NCBI GenBank assembly: GCA_907163375.1
Contig: CAJQUW010009239.1
Span: 248,001 to 312,000 of the forward strand
Length of the DNA stretch: 64,000 nucleotides
Direction: 5' to 3'
Source: Prostheceraeus crozeri
Lineage: Eukaryota > Platyhelminthes > Polycladida > Euryleptidae
How positions within the stretch are numbered: position 1 is the stretch's first letter; each line of letters opens with the position of its first letter. Shown here piece by piece: positions 36,901 to 49,909 of the stretch. The notes under the pieces were generated by a model, which ran no database searches, was not told the DNA's origin, and saw only the letters and a program-made list of their open reading frames with translations. Made by a program: the position numbers and the translations under genes.

Positions 36901-37897
36901 TCATCTAGGTTCTATTACCTTTCGGATGAGATTAGGCATGCTGCCGATCAAATTTCTGATCATCTGTTGATCAATCTGATTCCACTCCTGCCTCACTAAA
37001 GATCCTAACCGACTCAAATCATTGCCAGGGCAAATTCGTCGACGAACTCGCCGTTTCAAGATAGACCAGACATGTTCGATTGGATTCAAGTCAGAAGACC
37101 TTGCCGGCAAGTCTAAGGTCGCATTCCTACGTCTTTGATACAATTGAGTTGCTCTGACACGATGGCATGGAGCATTGTCATCCATGAAAATCTAGTCAAA
37201 TGATGGATCACCTAAACCGAATGCTAAAGGATAAACATGCTCTTCGAGCACTCGAACGTAGCCTTCGGTGTTCATGTTTCCCTCACAACATGCAGTGAAG
37301 TGCGACCATCACTCCAAATGGCTCTCCAGATGAACAATTTCCTGCAATCGTCCTGACTCCTAGACGTAAAAAACGATCAGGAATGACTTGACCACACTTC
37401 AGTCAAAGGCGTAGACGTCCATCTTTGAATTTTAATCGGACAGCTGCCTCATCCGACCAAACAACACGTGACTACTGATTCTGCCAGTGGCAACGTTTCA
37501 TTGACCACTGTAGTCTCAGTTTCGTGTATCGCTCGGACAGATTCAGCTTCAATGGTATTTTACGACTGGAAAAGTTCAACTCCTTCAGTCGTCTCCAAAC
37601 AGCTATCCTGGAAAGATTTGAACCTGCTTAAAGCTCAGTTAAAGAGGTAGAGGGACCACTATCGACCACACTGGTGATATAGCGATTTGACCAGTGAGAA
37701 GTCAGCCTTGGTCGGCCAGAAAACTTTCCACTACGCTGCTGACAGCCTCTTCGCACCCAAAAGAAAATAGTACTCGTACTTTTGGGGACCTTTAATTGCT
37801 GCGACACAGTGGCAATTGGCCGGACGCTTCGGATCAAAGCCTCAGCTTGACCCCTAAGATAGCCTTTCTGGTAAGCTTTCAGTACAGCAGTTCGCAT
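36901..37897 (-). pseudogene. Tc1-like transposase, broken
   Basis: The N-terminal paired-type helix-turn-helix region is in 37897-37628 (MRTAVLKAYQKG...IATVSQQLKVPKSTS) and includes the GRPR motif (SGRPRLT). The middle shows VVWSDEAAV, the first catalytic Asp, near 37450. The C-terminal part (37185-36901) shows FMDDNAPCHR with the second Asp and LDLPARSSDLNPIEHVW with the catalytic Glu, about 34 residues apart as in DD34E Tc1 elements. The region between 37200 and 37628 needs several frame changes and holds stops. The left side has a candidate end (tacacagtccgtttcataa near 36707), but no matching right end was found. Confidence 0.85.
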
Positions 37898-38329
37898 GTT
37901 ACTGAGAGACAGAAAACAGATGAAATGAATGAATTCGATGTCTTTCGATTACACAGCATTGCTCTCGTCTGCCTAGACAAGCATTCTAGACGATGCACAG
38001 ACACTGATCAACAGTTGCATAGTAAAGAAATCCATCCGTGTGAGAAAATGTGCAACCTGTCAGTTATGCATGCGTGAGAGTGGTGAGTTACGCTTTCTGG
38101 TTAGCGATGAAAATGAGAATTGAATTTCAAACAAATTGCAAAAGATTGAAACCAGTGGCGTCTTCTCCGTACCTGCGAGGCCTTCGGCGCATCCTAAATA
38201 ATAATTTACCAACATTTATAAAAATGAAAAGTGTCATCACTCACTATATTTCATTTAAATTCGATAGCTTCTCGTAGTAGCTGTCCGTCTCAAAATCAGA
38301 CGCTCAACCTCAGAGTGAACAGTTTTGCG

Positions 38330-38610
38330 CGTGCACGAATCACAGCTGTTTTCTTCTAACGATTAGACACACATGCTAGTCGTGTGTTCAGAAGGAGCGA
38401 AAGAGAGTTGTGTGCGTTTGGGGCAGCAAGCGCACGCGCCCGCACCAATGTTGGCTTTCCCGATAGACAAAATGCTTTGCCTTCTCCAATTTTTACAATG
38501 AAATTCTCCGTTATTCTTGATCGAGGCTCGGTACCTAAATATAGAAAGGGAAGCGCAACCCAATTGTTCCTGTCCTTCGTTTCTCGTCGGAGAGGCCAGT
38601 ACGTCAACAA
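38330..38610. other. GC- and CpG-rich patch, unidentified
   Basis: This stretch contains gcgcgtgcacg and gcgcacgcgcccgc words in otherwise AT-rich DNA, and frames on both strands stay open for 78-100 codons as a result. Such a patch could be a promoter region or part of an element. No TATA box, domain or repeat supports either. Confidence 0.3.
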
Positions 38611-39665
38611 TAGCAGCTGACTGACGTTCAGATAAGACTATGATCAGATGATGAGCGTTCGCCAATGAGTGCAGAGTAATGCATCTGACTCGAACACCCA
38701 GATTCCGTAGAATTCCATGATTTGTTTTTGCGTGATTGATGTGACGCTATGTTTAGTACTGTAGATGAGCTCATAATCACTCCTTTCGTCCGAAGGGAAT
38801 ATACTGAAAAGATGACAGTCGTCAAGCAAGGTAGGCCAACACCTGATTTAAAAATTGAAAGTACTCACAGAGAAAGAAATAAGAGATACATAAGACATTT
38901 TAATGCATCAAAGTTCAAACACATGAATGGCTGACCTGCCGTGAGAACTGTTTCCCTTCCTCCTTTTTTCTCGAGAAAATGTGGTCTGGACAGAGAGGGG
39001 ATATAGTAATCTCAGCTCCTTTAGTAAGGCGGTTAGGCGACATGAGCAATTAACTTCTCATGTGCACATTGACTTGGCATTAAAAAATGTTCGGGAAATT
39101 GTTATTAAAAATTCATTTTTTATGAAAATCAATGTTATAACATAAAAAATGTCTAGTATAGAAACAGTATTCCAATGCCGAGAGAAGGCCTGTGGTCTGG
39201 GAGCACGCGACGCCACTGATTGAAACATTGTTTAGTATGTTGCTATAGTTAGAGTATAGTCGTGACATTTTCACAGGAGCAATTTCAGAACATGAGCTTT
39301 CTAAACATATAAAGTTTGTCGAATTTGGGGCCAACTTTCTATGCGTAATTTGCGTTTACCCATTTCAATTCTTTATGAAACAATCTGTGCGAAGAAATTT
39401 TCTGAAATGCTTTTCTTAAAAAAAGTAAAGAAAAAGTGTTTTTTTAAAGAAAGTGCTATTTTATAAATCAAAGTGAAAAATTTCATCATTCCAATGTGTA
39501 TCTATGAAAGTGATCGATTTAGTACCGCTCGCGTCCTCGCATGTATAAGTTGCTGCTGTCACACGGCTCCATGTGCATTCGCAGAAACTCGTTGACGACT
39601 GACTGAATTAACTAAGTTTTACACATTCGAAACAATGAAGCTAACAAATCAGTATAATTTGACAT

Positions 39666-39929
39666 TCATTTGATTATCACAAAGATTGCAAAGAGCACAG
39701 CAACTGGCACTCTGCAATTTTCACGATTAGTTATCAGCCGCACGGCTAGGCCAAGATAAACAAACGTAGAACAATCTGATGTGCAGTCATTCAGCTTGTT
39801 CAGCCATTCTAGATGTTTTAAGCTAATTTGGGCCATTCCGAACCGTGCTGACGAGCCCTTCTTCAGGCGACGCAGCGTCTGCGGCTGCCAAGAAATATTT
39901 GTACTGAAATTGTTCAGGTCTGAGGACAT
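39666..39929 (-). CDS. Hypothetical short ORF preceded by a TATA box
   Basis: An 87-codon minus-strand frame beginning MSSDLNNFSTNISW with a balanced amino-acid make-up. A consensus ctataaatgc lies at 39971-39980, about 45 bp before the ATG, which would fit a short 5' UTR. The C-terminal ~20 residues (RVPVAVLFAIFVIIK) are hydrophobic and may be read-through past a splice donor. I recognise no family and see no following exon. It could be chance. Confidence 0.25.
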   Translation of the reverse strand: MSSDLNNFSTNISWQPQTLRRLKKGSSARFGMAQISLKHLEWLNKLNDCTSDCSTFVYLGLAVRLITNRENCRVPVAVLFAIFVIIK

Positions 39930-41084
39930 TTTCTATTCAATTGACTGACTATATATGACCACTGATTCTGGCATTTATAGCCCCAGAACTTGCATTGTGT
40001 AGGGCATAGAGAGGCTGCTGTACAAGAACTGTATTGATAAGGACTGTACAGAAATGAACACTGGTATATTTGACTAGAAATATTCATGATGAAGTGGGAG
40101 AATGTCGTTGGATATAATCGCGATAATACTGTCAAAAAGTAAGACAAGGGAAATTTTCTTCCTTTCCTTCGTATTTTAAAAGTGTAGCCTATTGTTGGAC
40201 CTTCTGCATAGGGAGATGTTCATTATCAAAATAATTCACCTCAGTCAATAACATGGTGCAAGAGTGATTCGGATGCGACGTTTGGCAATATATGTACATG
40301 AACAGTGCAGATGGTGTCATGAATGACATTTTGTTATCCGATTAAGATGAAAATGTATTGACTTGAGCAGGTGAAGGAAAGTTCACGTCGTGCCATATTC
40401 ATGATGATTCCACAAACGTAATAAAGACATTGAAGGAATAAGACTCAGAGCAAGGAAGCTATCAATGAAATTCAATGGCAATTGTTGATTATGATTCAAT
40501 CATGCATAGGAATTAGTATTACATAAGCTTCCTTATTTGTCATGTGACTATCGGTCAAGAGTATCACCAAGAATTGTTTTGCCTTAAGACGCCAGATTTA
40601 GCTGATACGAGTTCACAAACATCTGATGATTTGCTAGCTAGGAGTCCCTCATACACATTATCAACTTGAGAATCTTAGGTTTGTAGGATATTTGATACCA
40701 GACGACCTTCGAGAATCAAACTTAAGGAGAAAATGACTATGCAAGAGATAAACAACAACAGAGTAGATTAGATCATTCATGAAAAGATGACTGAAGGCTG
40801 CCCACGAATTTGGATTGAGGTATGAATACAGGACTATTTCCAGTATATCATCTTTTTATTTCCTGTTAATTGATGTTTTGTTTAAACGAGAAGTTGCCTA
40901 ATTAGATTATGGCTACATTATGTGAATCACAAATCGCAACAGATTGTATGTCACGTGCAAAATTTCAAATAAAAGGATTTTTTAACAATAATGTTTGGCT
41001 TAAAGTTAAATAATCAAGTATTAAATATCAATATTAATTGTAATTAATATCTCGCATTCATGCTCATGGCCACACGATTTCCAT

Positions 41085-41130
41085 TATTGTGGCCTATCTG
41101 ATCAATAAACGCTAATTATTATTATTATTA
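41085..41130 (+). mobile_element. 3' tail of a truncated CR1-group LINE copy
   Basis: The stretch gatcaataaacgctaattatt followed by more (ATT)n closely resembles the 3' end of the LINE at 11516-14818, which reads caataaacacttcattatt before its own (ATT)n. It is therefore probably a strongly 5'-truncated, plus-strand copy of a related LINE. The upstream limit is unclear. Confidence 0.5.
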
Positions 41131-42345
41131 AATATTAAGTAGATTAATAAGAATATTTTACCAAAATCATGTTGTAACATGGTCGCACCTGATCCCTCTA
41201 GTGGGAACGTGATGTCTAAAAACACTATGATTTAAATTTTATTTTATGCCAATTGCCTTATTTTTTTACAAATGGCTGACAAGTGAGTTCCACAAACATG
41301 TTTTGGCATCGCTCACATTGATTTAATGCAAGACCGCTCAGTGGCGATATTTTTGTCTATGAAGATACGACGCTGTTGCTCTTCTTACCACCCCTGCGAT
41401 CAGTTTACAGGCGGAAAGTGTAAGGCAGCTTAGAATTACCAGGGGGAAAGTTGCAATTATTAGAATTGACTCTTACTTTCTGTGTTATTCACTTTCCCCT
41501 TCTTAACGCTAAAGTTACAATGCTGAGATACCGAGGTTTGTGGTTTCTAGGAGACTTTGTACATGCCTCTTTTTTCCACAGGAGAAATCTACTAACAGCG
41601 GTTTTCAACAACCCATTCGTTCTCTCGTCCCTGACTTTGGTTAGATGTTATAATAGCCAAAGTGCAAAATCAGATATGTGTCTGACTATGACTGTGTGAG
41701 ATGACAGCCTTCAAATTAGCCCACGAACTTGGTTGACAGAGAGAAGAACCTTTTGTATTTCATGGAACGAAATGCATATTTCTTAACTGTGAAGGTATCG
41801 ACTGACAAATGCATCGTTCCGACTGCTGATGTATACTTCCACCGCTCAACTGTAGTCTAGAAGTTTAGAAATTCCAGACAAAGCATGGCTTTATGAATAC
41901 ACACCTCTGGTCGATAGTCATGTCAGCGCCATAGTCTTTCAAATCATCGACGATTGCATTCGTAGTGTGAATATGCCCGCAGCTTCGCACCCTGTTATTC
42001 ACAAAATCCCAAATGAGTACTAGAAAGGGTACTGCACCTGAGGACTAACTACGACTAAGAAATGAGTCCCACGCTCTAGAATTCTTTGAGTGTGAAAATA
42101 TCAGCAATCATTCTAGAACTCTTTGAGTTTGAAAGCACAGTACTTAATTCGCACTCGTTTTAGTACTCATGTAGTGAATTGCATGGGACAAGCACATCCA
42201 CTAAATTGAAAGATGCCATGCGGCACATCTAACCCGCTAGATCCCATGTGAACATCCATCTAAGAACTCCTTTGGCAATTAAGCACAAATGCATTCGGAT
42301 CAAGAAATATGCACAAGACTCAGAGAGCAGTTGGTGAAGTGGGTA

Positions 42346-42515
42346 AACGTTGGCAGGACTCAAGGCACAGTCGAAAGGATGGAAAACTTTTAGCAGGACT
42401 CAAAGCATTGTCGGAGAGGATGGAAAGCGGTGGCAGGACTCAAGGCATAGACGGAAAGGATAGCGAACGTTGGCAGGACGCAAGCATAGTCAGAGAGAAA
42501 AGTAAGCGCGTTGAC
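42346..42515 (+). repeat. 40-bp minisatellite, four units
   Basis: The word gcaggact (or gcaggacg) recurs at 42353, 42393, 42433 and 42473, exactly 40 bp apart. The units share caaggca...gtcggaaaggatgg and differ by a few bases each. Because 40 is not a multiple of three, the 80-codon frame across it (42309-42551) changes phase each unit and is not a protein repeat. Confidence 0.9.
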
Positions 42516-43279
42516 AGTAGGAGCAAAGAACGTCGAGCAGGCCAACACTAGTAGTGACTATGGAGACGACGTTGTGAAGTGTCACGTGATGTTATGACAA
42601 TGCAGGGAGCACCCCCATCGATGCATCGCTATTGTCCTACGCTTGTATGTCCTTCCCTTTATTTAATGAGTCACTGCTATATTTGATATATATTGATATT
42701 TCATCAGAATAGTATTTAGTAAGCATTTTAGTACTTCTGTGAATTTTAGTTCGGTAATTTTAGTACTTCTTCATTCAGTACTCCGATTGATACTTGAATA
42801 GGACTTCATGATTTACAGTTGAGCGTATTAGTTTATCGCCCGATTGCTTCATTGTCGTACACAACGACCTCGTCAAACAGCACAATCTCACAGGCATTTG
42901 GAAGTTGATCAGCTTTGGCGAAGATCCCTGTGGCTTGTAGGCTTAAATTGTCAAGAGAATTCAAGGCAATGGCCTATTTGCGATAACCGGGATTACAAGG
43001 CAAAAAGTCTCTCCTGATGATTACAATCTCCAACAGGATGCTAAGCACTCAACTGCCGTTGGTTGAGAGGAGCATTCCTATATTGAAAAACATCTTGATA
43101 GACAACAGAAATTTTTGTCCCAAAAACATTCGTATTTCTTTAGTTCTCAATTTTAAATCATCAACGTAAATAATCGAATGCATGATCAATAAATGCAAAT
43201 CATCTCAATAAAAATCTTTTTGTCTTTTTGTTGTGAATTCATTTGCGATCGGGTCCCGTAAGTCACCGTGTGTCCCATA

Positions 43280-44657
43280 AGTCACGCAAATTCTAAATTG
43301 GCTCCCATTTCCTGAATTTATATAGTAGAGACTCGCGGTTTTTGTAAACTGAAGCCGAAACTGAGGGTTTTATATGGCATACTGCTTTATTATGCTGGGG
43401 TCTTCCTCCGATTATTATACATAGTATTTTATAACCTTTAATTATCGTCACATATTGCTTGAAGTACACTATTTCTTACGTTCTTAAGACATCAAGACAT
43501 CTATTGATTAGTGTTGTAAACACAATCGCAGTTCACTGATCAAGTATCATGCTATTGTTGTGTTCAACATCTAATAAACGCACGTGTGGTGGTGAATTGT
43601 ATTCACTTTGATTCGTACTGTGGTAATTTAATGCCTTCGATCAGTCATAACTTACCGGTAGACTTCGACACGCATGGATCTCGAAACACGAATTGAACTT
43701 GTTGAGCTCTTTTTTTTCTAATGGCAAATCTGCTTCAGCAGCTCTACGACTTTATAAGTCTACTCATGGCTGTCGTCGTGATCCTTTTAATGTGTCTACC
43801 ATCACACGTCTCATTCAGCGATTCAAGGAGACCGGGTCTGTGGCAGACAAGTCACGTTCGGGTCGACCAAGCTTTGAGGATGATAGAGTGTCAGCAGTCG
43901 AAGAGGAGTTGGAAACGCAACAAGTAAACCCAGAACGAGGATCCGCCAGTTGCAGATCGATCTCTCATCAAACTGGAGTTCTTGAGACTAGTGTTTAGCG
44001 GATCTTACGGAACAGATTGAACCTCTATCCATATCGCATTCAGACCAACAAGATGCTCTCCGACTGTGACAAAGAAAGGCGGGTTATCTTCGCAAGATTC
44101 CTGCTCTCCGGTGCTGTAGATCTTGAGTCGATCCTATGGACTGATGAGTCCTACTTCTCCATCGCCGTTAGACTATTACTTCTGCAGCGTTGTAAAGGAC
44201 CGTGTGTATCATTGCTTAACCCCAACAAGTCTCGACGAATTGCAAGACCGAATCACTATGGTGATTGAAGCAATTGATCCCGATGAGCTGAGAAGATCTG
44301 TTCTCCATCTGCCTTCGAGATTACAGAAAGTGATTGAGTGTGAAGGAGGACCTATTGAACATTGCCTCAAATCGAACATTGCCTTTCTTTTTGCAGATAT
44401 TGGATCTTGTTGCATTTTGTTGCGTAGTATCTTGTTGTTATAATCTCTTATCATTCTTGTTATCAACAAAATATAATTGCATACTGCATTTCTTTGTTAT
44501 TTTTTTGTTTCAGAAATGGGAAATATTGTTTAGAAGTATTATACATAAAGCAGTATACCATATAAAACCCCACCGTTTCGGCTTCAGTCTACAAAAAACC
44601 GCGAGTCTGTACTATATAAATTCAGGAAATGGGAGCCAATTTAGAATTTGCGTGACT
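43280..44657 (+). mobile_element. mariner-type element, internal-deletion derivative
   Basis: Inverted repeats of about 112 bp (43280-43391 and 44545-44657) match at roughly 95%. The outermost bases agtcacgcaaattctaaatt are perfect, and TA is present on both sides (43278-43279, 44658-44659). The total length of 1378 bp and the coding remnant show that the catalytic middle has been lost. A second short copy of the outer end (cccgtaagtcac) stands 20 bp outside the left end. Confidence 0.93.
43674..44360 (+). pseudogene. mariner-type transposase, internally deleted
   Basis: It begins MDLETRIELVELF. A T-run at about 43710 carries one extra base, so the frame shifts to SNGKSASAALRLYKSTHG...ITRLIQRFKETGSV and GRPS, a helix-turn-helix DNA-binding region. 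An in-frame stop follows at about 43996-43998. The first catalytic Asp is in ILWTDESYFS (about 44135). The next recognisable piece, SPLDYYFCSVVKDRVYHC, carries the last catalytic Asp and follows almost at once. The ~100 residues normally between them, including the second Asp, are therefore gone. The end reads LQKVIECEGGPIEH. The copy is inactive and would move only in trans. Confidence 0.88.
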
Positions 44658-46191
44658 TATAGTGCAATATGAAAATTCAGGAATTTTGTAGGTACAAAAA
44701 TATAGTCAAAATTTTCAGATTTTGGGGTACAAATAACGGATTTTAAGATACAGAAAACATTGCCCTAGGGATCACTATTGCATGCACCTACGAATGACAA
44801 TGCGCGTGAATGTAGTACACGTAGATCGCATGCCTACATCCTTCGCTGGCAAGGGAAATCGTTCGAATTTGCTGCCACAGAGAATTGCAGAATTGATAAA
44901 TATAATGAAAAGTGAATGTACTGATTATATGCTTGAATACAGCAAAGGAAAATATATAGCAGCTGAATATGGATCCAAGAAAGATAGCAAATACAACTAT
45001 GTAGCTTAGATGATCTATTGATAAAATTCGAAAGAGAATTAATGATCACATGATGAATGTCACGAAATGCTAGGCTAGAATAGAAATATTCCTGACCCAT
45101 AGTTCAATTCTATATTCAAAAAGAAGCCAATTAACTACATCTTGGACCGAAAAGTATCCATGCTTTTTTCTATATACTCAATACGGGCCTCCCTCAGTAA
45201 TGAATCCGGGTTACGCCTATGCTTTAGAGAAATGCAGCATCCTGGGAATCATAGCATTCATTCTCTGAAGGATGCCAGATTGTAGATTCAATACATCGAC
45301 GACAACATTCATTTTTCTCATCGATTGCGAACAAGCAACCGGTAATTACGGACGTAGTTCTTGCAACAGTATCGTAGGATTTTCATCATGCTCAAGGAAT
45401 CAAGATTGATTGGATTGACAAGTCATTTCCTAGTAGTTTTCAGTTGTAGTTAAAAATGAAAAGTGTCCATTGTAAAGTCTTACTTGGATACACCTGAGAA
45501 ATCAAGAAGTAATAAGTCTTCGTCATCTATTACATCATTGCTATGAGCTGCATAGGTCATTTGTTCAATGAATATTTCAAAAGTAGATCCTACTCATTTA
45601 CTCCAGTCAGCCAAATCTTTAACAGTTAACATTGCAGCAACTCTGAAAGCTTAGATTACGTCGTGCAGAAGAAAAGTGATTGAAAGAGAAATGCCTGAAT
45701 ATAAGTCTGAAAATTTACATCAAACTAAATTTCTAATGTTGTATCATGACTTACATCCCTTTTTATAAATGTATATCTTGAACTATGTAGTTCAATATTG
45801 AAACAAAGTCTCTCCCTTTGTATTCAAGGCTCTATACTGGGATTTTTTCGTAACTTTATGAAAGTGGCATTCCATTTGTATATGTCTAAACTTATCTCGT
45901 CTACTTGAAGTAGAATAGAGATATTCTATACGAGTCTAGGTTGTAAAAGATAATAATTGAAATTGTAGAAACATTTATTGACAAGCACTTTTCAAGCAAC
46001 TAATGAATACTTTAAAAAATAGCATCTCTAACTTCAAGCGCGACATTCTTGTCTGTCGCAGTTCATTGTAGCTATTACTGCCAGGTCTCCTAAAGCTACA
46101 AACTGTGCGCACGTAGTCAGTTAGTTACGAATCGCAATTTCCAGCATTTACTGATTACAATTAAATGTGAGAATTGTTAAGCTAATGATCA

Positions 46192-47288
46192 ATGAATCGG
46201 GATTACATACAGTATAACGATTTTATTTATCGCCAAATCAAAGGCTGTCCGATGGGGGATCGATTCTCCCCTCCCTTTGCTATTATTTATATGTACCACA
46301 TCGAACAAAAGGCCCTTGAGATCTTGAAATCGAACTTTAAAATAATCCCACAACTTTATGCTCGGCACATTGATGATATCATCATTGGCCCGTTTCACAA
46401 AAATGATAGTTATAGCATCAATACCATAACTGAAGTTTTTAACTCTATCTCGGAAGACATAAAATTCACCACAGAAGTTCCCAAGGAAGAATATCTAAAC
46501 TTTTTAGATATTAGTATTCGAGTAAATAACAATGAGATAGAATATAAATGGTACACCAAAGAAATGCACTCTGGTATCTCTCTTAACAAACACAGCTGGG
46601 TCCTACATCATGTAAAATCGAACTACATCAAGAATAGCCAAACTAATGTAGCTATTAGATGTTCGGACCAAAATAAAAAGCATGAAGCTATGACGAGCCT
46701 TAACAACCGATTTAGACAAAATGGCTTTTCGAATCGTGACATAAATAAAAAAACCAAATATAAAAAAATTAGCGAAGCATTTGTTCCTTGCACTATAAAC
46801 TTTGTTTGTGATAGCTGTAGCAGAAATTAAATAAACTTGCTAAACAATGTGATCTCCCTATCAAAATCATCAGCAAACCTGGTCCCACTTTAGAGACAGT
46901 TATTAATAAAAGAAATCGTAATAATAAGAAACCCAATTCTTGTCATCTCTGCTCTCTTTTACCACAAAACTATTCTTGTGGTGACCGGTTTTTAGTTTAT
47001 AAGCTGAAATGTAATTTATGTGATGATTTTTATATAGGTCAAACTAACCGCCCATTTACCAAACGCTATAATGAGCATAGAAGAGATTTAATCAATAAGA
47101 ACAAAAGAAATGCCCTTTACAAACACGGTATAAAAGTGCACCAGTTCAGTGACATTTCCATCTCTCACTTCGACATCGATATTATGGACAAAAGTCATAG
47201 CGCAGTGGACTGCAGACTGACCGAAGCTCGATTGATTAAATCTCTTGCACCAGCCATTAACCGCAAATACGAGCTCCCAAATTTCTAA
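46192..47288 (+). mobile_element. Penelope-like element, 5'-truncated
   Basis: The C-terminal part of a Penelope-like reverse transcriptase (46192-46830) shows QIKGCPMGDRFSPPFA and the YARHIDDII catalytic region, then YLNFLDISI and EYKWYTKEMHSGISLN. A GIY-YIG endonuclease follows in another frame (46831-47288), with a CHLC...C zinc-finger-like pair, LVYKLKC, FYIGQTNRPFTKRYNEH and EARLIKSLAPAINR. Reverse transcriptase joined to GIY-YIG is diagnostic for endonuclease-bearing Penelope-like elements. The N-terminal half is missing and the two domains are no longer in one frame. No flanking repeats were found. Confidence 0.9.
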
Positions 47289-49901
47289 CTACGCAGTACT
47301 TGAACTCTGTTTCTTTGCTTCCATATTTAATGTGGGTCATCAAATACTGTTGTACAGAAGTCGGTCCATCGAAGTGTCAGTGGCACGAAGCGTTGGCATT
47401 TTACTGCTTATACTTATTTTAACTTACCATCGGTCAATAGATATAAAGGAGAGAAAGTGAATTTTTCACCATGACCATTAATGAATCCGGAATCGTTGAA
47501 ATTAACTTGATTTTAGTTGCTTGCTATTATTGCAGTAGAAAATAGTGCTACTAATCTTTGATGATGCTGATTACCTTACTACATGAAATTACAAGCAAGC
47601 TTCAGAGTGATATCAATCTCGAAATCGGCTTAATTAATACAGTTATTAAGATGTTCCATGTTAGGTAGATAGGGAATGTTGTGATAGCGAATACTGTTTT
47701 CAGCGAAATTGGAAAGTACCGGAACGCTCTTCAGCAAAGGAAGAAAGTCAGATTTGTTATTATGACATTTCGTAGTACAAATCAACTAAATCCCAAGTGA
47801 AAATTATGTCAGAAAAAATTATGCCAATCAGTGAGATATGAAATATATCGGTCATTTGCTTCACTTTTGCGTTTAATAATGCCTTCAGAAGTTGTGGTCA
47901 TGTTTCAAAAATATTTCGTATTATCAAAGTTTCCGATCAATTCCTTCATGTTGTACTTGAATTCAAGCAAATTCTCTGAATTTACCTTGAAGTATACACT
48001 TGAAATTTTCATGGATTAGGATAGAATCATTAAATTTGATTGGATAAAAATAAGAATATTCTGCTTTTGCTTCATTAACATGCATTTTGCTAACATTACT
48101 CTGCATGAACTTTATATATTGCAATTGATCCTAGTAAGCTGAGATTTTGCATTGCCAGTCTGCAATAATTCACTACCATCGCAACAAAATAATAAAAAGA
48201 CAACTAAACAAATTTATTGTCCTAAAAATCAAAAGTAGAATCAGAGATAAAAAAAATGCATTCAAAATACATGAACTGTTGTCATGAAAAATGCCCTCTA
48301 TGGTAATATGTACAATCTCACTTGTTTAAAGTTATACGGTGATAAATCGCAACAGCAGATTTCAAGAGAATAGATGAAATAAAATCCGTATACTGTCGCA
48401 AGACATAACATGTCGCAAACCGAGGCCCTTTACTGTAAACTGGGAAGATTTGATTACGCAGAAAGGATGCAATTCATGAAAATATAAATCAACGAAATTT
48501 TTTACTATTGCTTTTACATAACCACTCTCTGAAGGGCGGGCTCCTTTTAAATTTCTTAATTATTCATTATGAAGCAATGCTGTCGTAAAAAGTTCGAGAA
48601 CATAGCTAAACATTGCAAAGCAAACAGCTACCATTCATATCGTAGACTACAAGTAAAATTCACATCATGTGAGTTTGCTTCCAAAACTTTTGGTTGATAT
48701 TTGGCTGTGCTTTCAGCTTGACTCCAGATGCGAGAGCTTCGTATTATTGCTGCTAATTATTTAATTACTTATGCATTGTAAGTCATGCTTTCACGAGGCA
48801 ATGCTTTGATTGCATTTGTGAGTGCACTATTTTTCTTGCGGTTGAATGGAGTCGCAAAATATGTTTTTCCTCCCGACTCGAAATTTTTTGAAAATATACG
48901 ACGCGATGTGTACAGTATACTCAATTAGTCTACATGTAGTTAGTGATACGCGTCATATCAGTAGGCAAATGCTAGTTGCTTTACTTAATTCTACAAATGA
49001 CAATGCAATTGAACAACATTCTACTTGTAGATGATGCATAACCTTACAATGGAAAGTTCGTTCATTAAAAAATTGATAGCATTGACAATTCACATTTGAA
49101 TCAGAATATTGCTAACGTGTTTTATAACATCTGAAATCTAGTCTCCGATGTATAAAAAATAGCAAAGATCATACAGATAAAGCGCGCCAGGAACGGAAGT
49201 CAATTAAAAAAAATGCTTTTAAGTGAAAAGTTTGTCGTCATCAAGATATATCTACTTGCTGAGAAAATGTTGCCAAAGTGTTTTTTGCACTGGATTTTAA
49301 CGATGAAATTGTTACTCGCAGAACCAGTTATGAAAATCTGTATGCTTTGTACAATAATAACTTAGCCACGTAATTATGATAAGTTCATGTATTTTGTAAT
49401 GTCACTTAAGTTCGAGAGATATAATTTACATGACTTCGAAGGTCATAGGAAGTGTGAAAATGAAATTGAATTTGAACTATAAATTCACATACAATTCGGG
49501 TTTAATCTGTTCGTCAATTATATTCGGTTATAAGAATGAAGGAAAGATATTATATCCAGCTTCATCAATGTATCTTGACAAAAGAATATGACTGTGTATC
49601 AGTGTGATTGATTAACCATTTATCGATTTTAACAATTGCAGGCACTTCGTAGCAAATTTACTTCGTAAAAATAATCATGGAGTCAATGATCACAACTAGC
49701 TTTAATTAAATTAAATTAATCAAATTTACTTTAAGATATTCCCGTAGATGGGTTCATAACAAAATTGTAGCTTTATTTAGTGAATCACAAAATCGTACCT
49801 AAGCAAGCTCAATTAATCCACCTGTATAAATGCAGTTGAACTATAACCGCATAGAATATTTTGATTCTACCAACAGAAATCCGATGCTGTAGTAATGAAA
49901 G
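47289..49901. other. No gene recognised
   Basis: AT-rich DNA with only short frames (47831-48019, 48846-49034) that show no motif. No repeat structure seen. Confidence 0.5.
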
Positions 49902-49909
49902 ACTAGAAC

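Noticed and set aside
42309-42551. 80-codon frame with apparent WQD repeats
   Set aside because: It is a 40-bp minisatellite; the frame phase changes from unit to unit, so the protein repeat is only partial.
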